DNA from: a virus
Virus record (IMG/VR): IMGVR_UViG_3300046001_002224
Coordinates: 1-33,643 of that record
DNA: 33,643 bases
Reading direction: 5' to 3' (one strand)
Every line of letters starts with the position of its first letter. The stretch's first letter is position 1. The notes beneath the pieces are model-generated. The model saw only the letters and a program-made list of their open reading frames with translations, was not told the origin of the DNA and ran no database searches. Below, piece after piece: positions 13,951 to 20,442 of the stretch. The translations under genes and the position numbers were made by a program.

Positions 13951-15042
13951 TTAGTTAAAGAACTGTTCAAACTGTTGCGAACCATACTCTCCTTTAGTTA
14001 ACTCTATTATCTTTGCTATGTTCATCTTTCGCTTAGTCAAGTTCTTACGGCTTAGAAACTCCTTAACACCAAACTGACACGCCCCAGTTATAACCCTGTA
14101 ACACTTAACCGCATCTTCAAAGGATAGTACACTTTCTAAAGTCATTCCTTTGTAATCGTCTTTGCTTCGATTACCTATCTTAAATATTAAATCTTCTTTA
14201 GCTTCTTTGATCGTATCACCATGCGAGTAATTTCCGTTACCATCAGTCACAACAAAAAATACTTTCTCAGTTGCATACTTCTTAACCTTCCAAACTAATC
14301 CTTTCTTATGTAAGACCTCACAGAATACACCATCTACTTTGATGTATTTGCCGTTTCTCCATGACAATACATATGGACATTTTCTATTAATGTTGCTTGA
14401 ATCTTTTATTTGAGTACCTCTCAAATCTAAGCTACCTCCCACGGTTAGGTTGTCAGGTAGTACACTCACACTCGTACCTTCCAAATATAAGTCACCTCCC
14501 ACGGTTAGGTTGTCAGGTAGTACACTCACACTCGTACCTTCCAAATCTAAGTAACCTCCCACGGTTAGGTTGTCAGGTAGTACACTCACACTCGTACCTT
14601 CCAAATCTAAGTCACCACCAACAGTTAGGTTGTCAGGTAGTACACTCACACTCGTACCTCTCAAATATAAGCTACCTCCCACGGTTAGGTTGTCAGGTAG
14701 TACACTCACACTCGTACCTCTCAAATCTAAGCTACCTCCCACGGTTAGGTTGTCAGGTAGTACACTCACACTCGTACCTCTCAAATATAAGTCACCTCCC
14801 ACGGTTAGGTTGTCAGGTAGTACACTCACACTCGTACCTTCCAAATCTAAGTAACCTCCCACGGTTAGGTTGTCAGGTAGTACACTCACACTCGTACCTT
14901 CCAAATCTAAGTCACCTCCCACGGTTAGGTTGTCAGGTAGTACACTCACACTCGTACCTTCCAAATCTAAGTCACCACCAACAGTTAGGTTGTCTTTCGT
15001 GATTCCGTACTGTGCTAAAAATTCCCAATCTTTCTTTTTCAT
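13951..15042 (-). CDS. Tandem-repeat (NLTVGG) phage protein of unknown function
   Basis: 363 residues. A short head (MKKKDWEFLAQYGITKD) is followed by ten 20-residue repeats of the type NLTVGGxLxLxGTSVSVLPD (about residues 17-215), then a non-repeated C-terminal domain of about 150 residues (CPYVLSWRNGKYIKVDGVFC, later YRVITGACQFGVKEFL). Only three positions vary between repeats: D/Y/S, D/Y and E/R. The regular pattern suggests a beta-solenoid rod. Similar proteins occur in various phages, to my knowledge without a proven function. It is a single-gene unit with its own promoter, operator and terminator. Confidence 0.85.
   Translation of the reverse strand: MKKKDWEFLAQYGITKDNLTVGGDLDLEGTSVSVLPDNLTVGGDLDLEGTSVSVLPDNLTVGGYLDLEGTSVSVLPDNLTVGGDLYLRGTSVSVLPDNLTVGGSLDLRGTSVSVLPDNLTVGGSLYLRGTSVSVLPDNLTVGGDLDLEGTSVSVLPDNLTVGGYLDLEGTSVSVLPDNLTVGGDLYLEGTSVSVLPDNLTVGGSLDLRGTQIKDSSNINRKCPYVLSWRNGKYIKVDGVFCEVLHKKGLVWKVKKYATEKVFFVVTDGNGNYSHGDTIKEAKEDLIFKIGNRSKDDYKGMTLESVLSFEDAVKCYRVITGACQFGVKEFLSRKNLTKRKMNIAKIIELTKGEYGSQQFEQFFN
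14408..14991 (-). repeat. Ten-copy 60-bp coding tandem repeat
   Basis: The 60-bp units are nearly identical in DNA, with differences mostly at the three variable codons. The unit near 14581-14640 and the first coding unit near 14941-15000 share the same rare variant (ccaccaacag in place of cctcccacgg), so parts of the array were copied internally. Recent expansion by slippage or unequal recombination is likely. Confidence 0.9.
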
Positions 15043-15065
15043 ACTTTATGTTTTTGTTTATGTGG

Positions 15066-15125
15066 TAAAAATAATACATTAATCAATACTAAAATCAGTT
15101 TGTTGTAGTTTATACTCATTCTAAA
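15066..15125 (-). promoter_or_regulatory. Promoter and operator of the repeat-protein gene
   Basis: TATTTTTA (15073-15066) lies 23 bp before the ATG at 15042. An imperfect operator (15109-15125; right half ATTCTAAA exact, left half with two mismatches) is centred 44 bp upstream of the box end. No TTG is found at the -33 spacing. Nothing else is seen in this gap apart from the terminator at 15131. Confidence 0.5.
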
Positions 15126-15130
15126 TAAGC

Positions 15131-15157
15131 AGAAAGCCCTCCACGAATGAAGGGCTT
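15131..15157 (-). terminator. Probable terminator after the 15193-15573 gene
   Basis: AAGCCCT (15157-15151 on the minus strand) pairs with AGGGCTT (15140-15134) over 10 nt, followed by TCTGCTT. The U tract is short and interrupted, so efficiency is uncertain. Confidence 0.55.
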
Positions 15158-15192
15158 AAACTAACCAAAACATCAGGTGCTATGAAAACCTG

Positions 15193-15573
15193 TTACGGTA
15201 AAGATAGGTAAATAATCCGTTCCGATTCACTAAGCCCGTTAAAATTATATTCAGGTATTAGCATTTCTTGTTCACTCGAGTAAATAGCTTGTTTAACTTG
15301 ACCGAAGTATATCTTACCTGCTAACTTACCAGCGAACCTATCATGTAGTTGCATGGCACGTATTAGAGTTATTCCATACACCATCATAATTTTATTTATA
15401 GGCATATCTTTCAACTCAACCCATTCACCATCTTCAAACCATTTACGTGCTATCCTTGCAGCGTGTAGTTGAGATACTTTACATTTCTTTGCAGTCCAAA
15501 CAGCCGACGTTGTATAGTAGTAGCCTATTATACGTTTTCTTTCAATGTCTTTCATCCTTAAATTTTTCTTCAC
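15193..15573 (-). CDS. HTH-containing protein, candidate early regulator
   Basis: 126 residues. A helix-turn-helix-like segment is visible at about 20-45 (TTSAVWTAKKCKVSQLHAAR and following RKWFEDGEW). The rest is helical. The reading suggests DNA binding, and no other larger HTH protein is present apart from the sigma-like factor, so it is a candidate for the early operators. That link is inference only. It overlaps the upstream gene by 32 bp and ends before a terminator. Confidence 0.6.
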   Translation of the reverse strand: MKKNLRMKDIERKRIIGYYYTTSAVWTAKKCKVSQLHAARIARKWFEDGEWVELKDMPINKIMMVYGITLIRAMQLHDRFAGKLAGKIYFGQVKQAIYSSEQEMLIPEYNFNGLSESERIIYLSLP

Positions 15574-15781
15574 ACCATTGTCTAAACGACTGTTGTATCT
15601 TTATCTGTTGTTCCATTGCTTCAGTATCAGCAGTATCTACCATGTGAGAATCGAACGATCTAATTGCATTGATTAGTAAGTTACGTTTCATCTTTGCCGT
15701 TCGTTGCATTGGTATATCTTCTAGGAAGTCAGCGAGTACGGGTAGTACCTGGATTGCTAGTATCTTTGATGTTGTGGTCAT
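15542..15781 (-). CDS. Small unknown helical protein
   Basis: 79 residues starting MTTTSKILAIQVLPVLADFL. Helical, with the phrase MQRTAKMKRNLLINAIRSFD. It starts 1 bp after the stop of the 49-residue gene and overlaps the HTH gene, so it is co-translated with it. No family recognised. Confidence 0.65.
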   Translation of the reverse strand: MTTTSKILAIQVLPVLADFLEDIPMQRTAKMKRNLLINAIRSFDSHMVDTADTEAMEQQIKIQQSFRQWCEEKFKDERH

Positions 15782-15782
15782 T

Positions 15783-15932
15783 TTACTTAATATTAGATAA
15801 TGCGATGTAAAGATTTGATATGGCTATTTGACCATGAAAGAATCTATCAGAAGCAGTAGGTATATTTTCTAATATTCTTTCTAATTGAAAAATCTTGTTT
15901 TCTAATGCCATTTTTAATTCTTGCTTATTCAT
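15783..15932 (-). CDS. Small unknown protein, 49 residues
   Basis: The ATG at 15932-15930 begins MNKQELKMALENKIFQLERI and ends at TAA 15785-15783. Its ATG overlaps the upstream TGA in an ATGA arrangement. Helical. It lies in a chain of coupled small genes from 16311 to 15193. Confidence 0.6.
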   Translation of the reverse strand: MNKQELKMALENKIFQLERILENIPTASDRFFHGQIAISNLYIALSNIK

Positions 15933-16099
15933 TTCACTTCGTTTAATTTGATTCGTCTAATCTCCTGCATTAACTCCACGTTGTAAGTTGTGAAGTGTTG
16001 CTTTCTGTAAGCATCGTTAACTCCCATCGGTGGGGTGTAACTATTCTCTTTAGTCGTTGGCTTGGTCGACTTGTTTAGCCATTTTGCTAGTGGTATCAT
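15929..16099 (-). CDS. Small unknown protein, 56 residues
   Basis: Begins MIPLAKWLNKSTKPTTKENS and ends at TGA 15931-15929. Both ends overlap neighbours by 4 bp (ATGA), strong support for a translated gene. It has a PPMGVNDAYRKQHFTTYNVE segment and a basic C-terminal helix. Function unknown. Confidence 0.65.
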   Translation of the reverse strand: MIPLAKWLNKSTKPTTKENSYTPPMGVNDAYRKQHFTTYNVELMQEIRRIKLNEVK

Positions 16100-16311
16100 A
16101 TTAATTTAATTTGATTAATTACTTTGTCAATAGATCCCTGTACTCGATTACAGTTTATCTTACATTCCTTAACTTGTTTGAATGAATTAGCAACATCGTC
16201 TGAACTAAACTCTTTGCCTTTCTTAGCAAGTGAATGTATCATTTCAGCGTTGTCTAACATGGATTGCCATAACTCTAATTCATTGTAGAGTTGATTTAAT
16301 GATTCTGTCAT
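16096..16311 (-). CDS. Small helical protein, first gene of an early operon
   Basis: 71 residues starting MTESLNQLYNELELWQSMLD. Almost entirely predicted helix, probably coiled coil. It is preceded by a good promoter (TTG-N19-TAACTTTA) with the early operator upstream. Function unknown. Confidence 0.65.
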   Translation of the reverse strand: MTESLNQLYNELELWQSMLDNAEMIHSLAKKGKEFSSDDVANSFKQVKECKINCNRVQGSIDKVINQIKLI

Positions 16312-16335
16312 ATCTTTTATGTTTTGTTTATGGTG

Positions 16336-16365
16336 TAAAGTTAATACTTTAATTCATGTTTGCAA
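16336..16365 (-). promoter_or_regulatory. Early promoter TTG-N19-TAACTTTA
   Basis: TTG at 16365-16363 and TAACTTTA at 16343-16336, 24 bp before the ATG at 16311. The operator at 16379-16395 is centred 44 bp upstream of the -7 box end. Confidence 0.6.
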
Positions 16366-16378
16366 TATTCAAGCGTAG

Positions 16379-16395
16379 TTTATTTTGATTCTAAA
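16379..16395. promoter_or_regulatory. Operator site, right half exact
   Basis: TTTATTTTGATTCTAAA: the ATTCTAAA half is exact and the left half has three mismatches. It overlaps the last codons of the 16380-16511 gene, so coding constraint may explain the decay of one half. Confidence 0.45.
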
Positions 16396-16511
16396 TAAGC
16401 CTTAACTATTGCTTTAATCGGCTCAACGTGTTCTAACTTAACTCTGAACGCTATTGTCTTGGTCGGCTTTCCTTTCGGTCTACCTGCTCCTTTACGTGCG
16501 CCTCCTTTCAT
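16380..16511 (-). CDS. Small basic GARKGAGRP protein, possible ribbon-helix-helix DNA binder
   Basis: 43 residues starting MKGGARKGAGRPKGKPTKTI, then AFRVKLEHVEPIKAIVKAYL. Small proteins with a (G)GARxGAGRPK start and an IAFRV strand followed by helices are frequent in Bacteroidota phages and resemble ribbon-helix-helix or Arc-like DNA binders. Its start overlaps the upstream gene stop by 4 bp. A regulatory role is inferred from the basic head and strand-helix pattern only. Confidence 0.6.
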   Translation of the reverse strand: MKGGARKGAGRPKGKPTKTIAFRVKLEHVEPIKAIVKAYLESK

Positions 16512-16639
16512 TTTGTTTCGTTTATTATCTTGATAATTTCAATCGTGATTTCTCTTACAGAGTCTATTATTGATGATAAATTCTTTGTTGTATCTTCAAT
16601 TATTATTTCACAATCACCTTTTTTTACTCTTATTTTCAT
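16508..16639 (-). CDS. Small unknown protein, 43 residues
   Basis: Begins MKIRVKKGDCEIIIEDTTKN at 16639, 1 bp after the stop of the 16641-16889 gene. A longer open frame extends to 16723 but would overlap that gene by 83 bp, so the shorter start is preferred. A beta-hairpin followed by an Ile-rich helix. Function unknown. Confidence 0.55.
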   Translation of the reverse strand: MKIRVKKGDCEIIIEDTTKNLSSIIDSVREITIEIIKIINETK

Positions 16640-16640
16640 A

Positions 16641-16889
16641 TTAGTTATTGTTAAAATTTTTTTTAGCATAAAAATAAGTCCATCCAAAATGACCTGTACT
16701 TTTAAATTCAGGAGTATAGCCATAAAAATTACAAGACTGTCTTAATACATCTATGTTTTTAGTGTGTATAGGTAAGTCATTATTATTTATAAATTCTATA
16801 CCATTTTCTAATTTATTTAGGATTCTACCTAATTCAACACCTAGAGTAAAAGACTCTGATTTATCTGTAAATTCTATTATTAAGTTCAT
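16641..16889 (-). CDS. Small conserved phage protein, unknown
   Basis: 82 residues starting MNLIIEFTDKSESFTLGVEL. It contains GRILNKLENGIEF and an aromatic C-terminus with Cys (CNFYGYTPEF, GHFGWTYFYAKK). I recall similar short proteins in Bacteroidota phages without function. Follows the 16893-17132 gene by 3 bp. Confidence 0.65.
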   Translation of the reverse strand: MNLIIEFTDKSESFTLGVELGRILNKLENGIEFINNNDLPIHTKNIDVLRQSCNFYGYTPEFKSTGHFGWTYFYAKKNFNNN

Positions 16890-16892
16890 GTT

Positions 16893-17132
16893 TTAATATT
16901 TAATTTTTGGGAATACAATTTCATAATGAGTTCTATGATTTATAGACATTGTAATCAATACAGCAGCTCTGTAATAAGATTTAACCTTGTTATTTTCAAA
17001 AGAAATATAACTTAATTCTATGTTTAATACATCATTAAATCTATCAACTAACTCCTGACCTTCATTAGTCCATTGATTAACTCTTTTAGCTAATCTTTCA
17101 GTCATTAATTTTATTTCAGTTTCAATTTTCAT
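16893..17132 (-). CDS. Small unknown early protein, 79 residues
   Basis: Begins MKIETEIKLMTERLAKRVNQ at 17132. The frame extends upstream to 17189, but the TATATTTG box at 17163-17156 lies inside that extension, so the 17132 ATG is the likely start. An N-terminal helix is followed by beta strands (IELSYISFENNKVKSYY, RAAVLITMSI). Function unknown. Confidence 0.65.
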   Translation of the reverse strand: MKIETEIKLMTERLAKRVNQWTNEGQELVDRFNDVLNIELSYISFENNKVKSYYRAAVLITMSINHRTHYEIVFPKIKY

Positions 17133-17155
17133 ATTCTTTGTTTTTGATTGCCTTA

Positions 17156-17186
17156 CAAATATACGAATAGTTTTGATACTTGCAAA
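17156..17186 (-). promoter_or_regulatory. Consensus promoter TTTG-N19-TATATTTG
   Basis: TTTG at 17186-17183 and TATATTTG at 17163-17156, separated by exactly 19 bp: the best Bacteroidota-type promoter in the window. The ATG at 17132 follows 24 bp later. Confidence 0.75.
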
Positions 17187-17208
17187 CATTTATTTAAAAT
17201 AGTTGTTA

Positions 17209-17225
17209 TTTATATTCATTCTAAA
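17209..17225. promoter_or_regulatory. Operator site, right half exact
   Basis: TTTATATTCATTCTAAA, with two mismatches in the left half. Its centre (17217) is 54 bp upstream of the -7 box end, one helical turn further than the 44 bp at three other promoters. Confidence 0.5.
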
Positions 17226-17254
17226 TAAAAAACCCCATCATTGCTGACAGGGTT
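17226..17254 (-). terminator. Rho-independent terminator after the 17283-17855 gene
   Basis: Minus-strand AACCC (plus a U-G pair) at 17254-17249 pairs with GGGGTT at 17236-17231, followed by TTTTATTT. It directly abuts the operator at 17209-17225. Confidence 0.7.
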
Positions 17255-17282
17255 CTTACTACTTGTACAAATAGATTAAGGC

Positions 17283-17855
17283 TTAAAGTACCTTTACGCA
17301 ACGTGTTTCAGTCGACTGCTTTATTAATGTTAATTCTTTATCATAATCTTCAGATGTCATTATTAAAAGGCTATCAGTAATTTCACCTAACAATCTAGGC
17401 TCTTCTAAATTTTTACTTCTTATTCCGTATCTAATTTCATCATTCGATTCAAAGAAGTTTCTAATATCGCCTTGATTTAAAGATAATACATATTCATATC
17501 CTTGGTTTTCTAACTCAACTAAAAATTCTTTTTCTTTTAATATTTTATACCATTTTTTATTTGGTGCAAATCCATGTCCTGCAATCTCAATAAAATCATG
17601 ATCAATATCAATGGAAATATCTGAACACACAAATTCAAGCTGAGAATTAAGATGCTTTAAAAACAACTTTTCAATTGATGTTTCGTTACCAATCATTTTT
17701 TCAGAAATCAAAGATTGTTCAATTTCCATTCTAAGAAATCTTCCTCTATAATTTCTTGGTTTTTTAGTGTTTGGTTTTTTAGTTTGCACATTATCATTAA
17801 TGTATAATGCTAATTCCTTTAATCTAGCATCATCTTCTTTTAAGAGAAATCTCAT
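17283..17855 (-). CDS. Unknown early protein in its own transcription unit
   Basis: 190 residues from the ATG at 17855 (MRFLLKEDDARLKELALYIN). A longer frame reaches 17909, but the -7 box at 17883-17876 lies inside it. A Lys-rich basic segment (about 24-41) is followed by a helix and a mixed alpha/beta C-terminal half (VCSDISIDIDHDFIEIAGHG). No family recognised. Own promoter, a palindrome upstream and a terminator downstream make it a free-standing cassette, as often seen for early host-takeover genes. That role is only a guess. Confidence 0.65.
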   Translation of the reverse strand: MRFLLKEDDARLKELALYINDNVQTKKPNTKKPRNYRGRFLRMEIEQSLISEKMIGNETSIEKLFLKHLNSQLEFVCSDISIDIDHDFIEIAGHGFAPNKKWYKILKEKEFLVELENQGYEYVLSLNQGDIRNFFESNDEIRYGIRSKNLEEPRLLGEITDSLLIMTSEDYDKELTLIKQSTETRCVKVL

Positions 17856-17875
17856 ATCTTTTAGTTTTGTTTCTA

Positions 17876-17932
17876 CAAATATACAATACTTTCTATACAC
17901 AAAACTCACTTCATGTAAAATATTCTTTACAT
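17876..17932 (-). promoter_or_regulatory. Promoter with upstream ATGTAAA palindrome
   Basis: TATATTTG at 17883-17876, with a TTTG at 17903-17900 at a short 16-bp spacing. A 7-bp inverted repeat, ATGTAAA (17913-17919) and TTTACAT (17926-17932), is centred about 40 bp upstream of the box. It differs from the ATTCTAAA operator, suggesting separate control. Confidence 0.5.
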
Positions 17933-17989
17933 TTTATACACGTTTTGTAAATACTATTTAATGTTATTGCGTATCGCGATTAGCGATTA

Positions 17990-18703
17990 TTACAACTCCA
18001 TAAGTTCATTAACTGCAATCTTACCACCGTACACAACACCACAACCAATCACAGGCTTACGACCTGCTTTAGCATACGACATTGCATAACTATCATGGTC
18101 TATTCCACAACCTACTTGCATACCAAACACCTTAAAGTTAGCACCAACAAACCATTCTGTATATGCTTGTGTATGTAGGTGACCTTGTACTGTTGACATC
18201 ATATCAGCTTTACATTTAGCCTTAGCCGTTCCAGCTTCACCGTGAACGTACTGAACGTCATCAACTACAACTCTATGAGTAAAGTTCCAATTAGGCGTTT
18301 CTAAGACTTCTTTATACACTTTAATCCACTTGGTAGGTATTCCACCTGTTTGTGCCTTACGCATGATTAAACGGTCATGATTACCGATTGTAACATCAGC
18401 GTTCGGAAATGCTTTATACCATTCAGCTATTTTAGATATAGCGAGTTCTAATTCATTACCACCACCCAAACCATCTGCATCGGTTTCGTGATAAGACGAA
18501 TAATGATTGTCGATAACGTCACCGATAAATATAACCTTGTTACATTGGTGTTTAAGATATACTGATTTACAAAACTCTAAATAACCATCCAGGCAAAAAG
18601 GTTCGTGTAAGTCACCAATAACCAATACCCTTGTTTCATCTTTCTGTCTATGCTTTAATATTAGATTGTACTCACTTTCGTTTAATCGTGGTCTATACTC
18701 CAT
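17990..18703 (-). CDS. Calcineurin-like metallophosphoesterase
   Basis: 237 residues with the complete metal-binding set: GDLHEP (30-35), GDVIDNH (61-67), GNHD (107-110), a later His in VHGE (154) and GHLHT (174-178). Such phage enzymes hydrolyse phosphoesters of nucleotides, RNA ends or protein phosphates. The substrate cannot be told from sequence. It is the first gene after the lysis-operon terminator, with no clear promoter between, so it may be read from leakage or from a promoter inside the endolysin gene. Confidence 0.9.
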   Translation of the reverse strand: MEYRPRLNESEYNLILKHRQKDETRVLVIGDLHEPFCLDGYLEFCKSVYLKHQCNKVIFIGDVIDNHYSSYHETDADGLGGGNELELAISKIAEWYKAFPNADVTIGNHDRLIMRKAQTGGIPTKWIKVYKEVLETPNWNFTHRVVVDDVQYVHGEAGTAKAKCKADMMSTVQGHLHTQAYTEWFVGANFKVFGMQVGCGIDHDSYAMSYAKAGRKPVIGCGVVYGGKIAVNELMEL

Positions 18704-18714
18704 AGGTTATAATT

Positions 18715-18734
18715 AAAAAAGCCCATAAGGGCTT
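18715..18734 (-). terminator. Rho-independent terminator ending the late/lysis operon
   Basis: Minus-strand AAGCCC (18734-18729) pairs with GGGCTT (18724-18719) over a 4-nt loop, followed by TTTT. It lies between the endolysin stop (18739) and the phosphoesterase start (18703). Confidence 0.85.
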
Positions 18735-18738
18735 GTGG

Positions 18739-19341
18739 TTACTTTATTTGTGAAATCTCTTGCAAGGTTGTTTTGCCTGTTATTGTTATTCCATGATTCT
18801 TAAAGAAAGAAATAATCTCACTTAGATAGTTGTTTCCACTTCTTGCGCCTGTTGAATAAATCTTAATAAATTGATCTAGTTGACCCGTAAAAACAAAACG
18901 ATAACCAGGTAGGTAAGGCGACTTTTTATAAGTCTTATAGTTCTTTGCTATTTCCTCACTATAAAATGGTTTAATAACTACTAATTTACCCAATGGAAAA
19001 GGCTTAGATAAACCCGCTAAAATCTTATTGAAGTATTTAATCTGCAATTTAATTCCATCTTCTAATGTAGCGCAAGAACTATTTGAACCGTTGTCTGTGT
19101 TTCCAATATTGCCAGGGTTTTTAGTTCGATAGCTTCTTGTTCCTTTCTTAAATCCTTCGTGGTCTGCCATAATAAGACAAAGTAATTTAACTCCTTTTGG
19201 TGCATCAACATTATTCCACGCAGGAATGTACTCTTTTAAAATCTCAGTAGAAAATTCAATTTTCATATCTGATTTAATTGGAGAATCTGGAAAATGCGAA
19301 CCTTCAATGGTTACGCCTTTATACTTTTCATCGAATGCCAT
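18739..19341 (-). CDS. Lysozyme-like endolysin
   Basis: 200 residues. The segment ADHEGFKKGTRSYRTKNPGN (about 59-78) has the catalytic-Glu style of lysozyme/transglycosylase-fold muramidases, with Glu62 the likely acid. The RTKNPGNIG signature that follows is typical of endolysins of Bacteroidota phages. No signal peptide or membrane segment, so release depends on a holin. It is the last gene of the lysis cassette. Confidence 0.8.
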   Translation of the reverse strand: MAFDEKYKGVTIEGSHFPDSPIKSDMKIEFSTEILKEYIPAWNNVDAPKGVKLLCLIMADHEGFKKGTRSYRTKNPGNIGNTDNGSNSSCATLEDGIKLQIKYFNKILAGLSKPFPLGKLVVIKPFYSEEIAKNYKTYKKSPYLPGYRFVFTGQLDQFIKIYSTGARSGNNYLSEIISFFKNHGITITGKTTLQEISQIK

Positions 19342-19346
19342 ACCTT

Positions 19347-19778
19347 TTATTTAGAGAATTTAAACGCTAATATAATCAAAGCAATTAAACCAAGTACAAT
19401 TAATAGAAGATTTAACGTTTTATTGTTCTTAGTTACGGTTTTATATTCAGTTTTCACCTTATACTTAACTACTTCAATACTATCTCGCTTAATCTTGTAT
19501 TCAGTTTTGATTTGGTAGCGTGTTTTAGGCACGAATACTTCATTGTAACGCACTATTGTATCATATTCTGTAACAACCTTTACCCATTCGTTATTAATGA
19601 ATACAGAATCAATCTTTGTAAGCGTTAATGTATCTGTTGTAGGTACAAATTGTACCCCCTTCTTAATTGCTTTCTTGTAATGATACGAAGCCGAGCAACT
19701 AGTCATCCCTAAGAATAGCAAGAATGATATAAGTAACGCCCAAATGAAGGCTAGGAAGTGAGTGAAGTTAATTTTCAT
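19347..19778 (-). CDS. Candidate unimolecular spanin (lipoprotein with C-terminal TM)
   Basis: 143 residues. A hydrophobic N-terminal stretch (about 8-24) ends in GMTSC with Cys28, a lipobox-like cleavage site. The middle is beta-rich and repetitive (EYDTIVRYNEVFVP, TEYKIKRDSIEVV, KTEYKTVTKN). A second hydrophobic helix (LNLLLIVLGLIALIILAF) sits at the extreme C-terminus. An outer-membrane lipid anchor plus an inner-membrane C-terminal helix is the u-spanin layout known from phage T1 gp11. It lies between the holin candidate and the endolysin. The weaker alternative is an ordinary two-TM protein. Confidence 0.65.
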   Translation of the reverse strand: MKINFTHFLAFIWALLISFLLFLGMTSCSASYHYKKAIKKGVQFVPTTDTLTLTKIDSVFINNEWVKVVTEYDTIVRYNEVFVPKTRYQIKTEYKIKRDSIEVVKYKVKTEYKTVTKNNKTLNLLLIVLGLIALIILAFKFSK

Positions 19779-19987
19779 TTTATTATTTTTTTAGAATACG
19801 AATCTAATACTTTTATTCCAGTTGCAACACCTACTAAAGTCAGCCATACATCGTAACGTAAACCTTTATCAATGAAGTCAAAGAAAGCCATGCCAAGTAC
19901 AAACACCCAAGCGCTAAACATTGTTAGACTAGTTCGACTAAATCGACCTTCTTTCTTTAGCGTATCGTTTATAATATCTCGTAACAT
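19775..19987 (-). CDS. Two-TM holin candidate
   Basis: 70 residues. Two hydrophobic helices (LTMFSAWVFVLGMAFF; DVWLTLVGVATGIKVL) are separated by a short charged turn, with a Lys-rich C-terminus. Size, topology and place in the lysis cassette fit a class II-like holin. It overlaps the spanin candidate by 4 bp and the upstream gene by 19 bp. Confidence 0.6.
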   Translation of the reverse strand: MLRDIINDTLKKEGRFSRTSLTMFSAWVFVLGMAFFDFIDKGLRYDVWLTLVGVATGIKVLDSYSKKIIK

Positions 19988-20223
19988 ATCTTTTTCCTTT
20001 TGTCGGGTAGTATAGCGAACTGTTGGTCTTTAACAACAACCGTTCCCGTCAATCCTTTTGGTATAATAGTCTTGTCTTGGTAGCAGTCGATTAGTAAACT
20101 ACGCATCTCCACTACTTCAATCCTTGTTTCTTTAAGGTCTTGGCGTGTGATAAATACCATGTAAATCATAAATGGTAACACTCCAAATTTAACGGAATAG
20201 TCTAATAGTTTTTCAGGTGTCAT
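19969..20223 (-). CDS. One-TM lysis-cassette protein, BhlA/UviB-like holin candidate
   Basis: 84 residues. An N-terminal membrane helix (FGVLPFMIYMVFI) is followed by a charged helix (TRQDLKETRIEVVEMRSLL), the plan of BhlA/UviB-type holin-like proteins, then a short beta tail. It overlaps the two-TM gene by 19 bp. Which of the two is the true holin cannot be told here. One could be an antiholin. Confidence 0.5.
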   Translation of the reverse strand: MTPEKLLDYSVKFGVLPFMIYMVFITRQDLKETRIEVVEMRSLLIDCYQDKTIIPKGLTGTVVVKDQQFAILPDKRKKICYEIL

Positions 20224-20438
20224 TTCTTATATTTTTCTAATTCAACATTAGCCCACGCAAGAACGTCTTTATCCTCCCAAGTTGTGGTGTAAGTAAACCC
20301 TTGTAGAGTTGTACCGTACTTACTGTTAATAAGTATGTCAACACTTGCAGTCTTAGTTTTAAGATTGTCATTTACACTTGTTATTTCAATGCTATCAACA
20401 TCTATTGTAGCGGAAAAGTTTTCTAATTTAATTGTCAT
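20220..20438 (-). CDS. Small unknown beta-rich protein
   Basis: 72 residues starting MTIKLENFSATIDVDSIEIT. Mostly beta strands with a short C-terminal helix (DVLAWANVELEKYKK). It lies between the receptor-binding candidate and the lysis genes, overlapping the next gene by 4 bp. Possibly virion-associated; no family recognised. Confidence 0.6.
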   Translation of the reverse strand: MTIKLENFSATIDVDSIEITSVNDNLKTKTASVDILINSKYGTTLQGFTYTTTWEDKDVLAWANVELEKYKK

Positions 20439-20442
20439 GGTA

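Noticed and set aside
14408-14991. Regular repeats that could be mistaken for a CRISPR array
   Set aside because: The 60-bp units are contiguous, coding and without unique spacers, and no cas genes are present.
14397-15002. Long plus-strand frames over the 60-bp repeats (201 and shorter codon runs)
   Set aside because: They are shadows of the minus-strand repeat gene, open only because a 60-bp unit keeps every frame in phase. They have no promoter or start context.
17182-17189. Upstream ATG for the 16893 gene (at 17189), and likewise 17909, 16723 and 25463 for other genes
   Set aside because: The first two and 25463 lie at or upstream of the proposed -7 boxes, and 16723 would overlap the upstream gene deeply. 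Internal ATGs just after promoters or stops fit better.
17960-17990. GCGATTA direct repeat after the phosphoesterase gene as a terminator
   Set aside because: No stable stem followed by a U tract can be drawn, so I do not call a terminator there.
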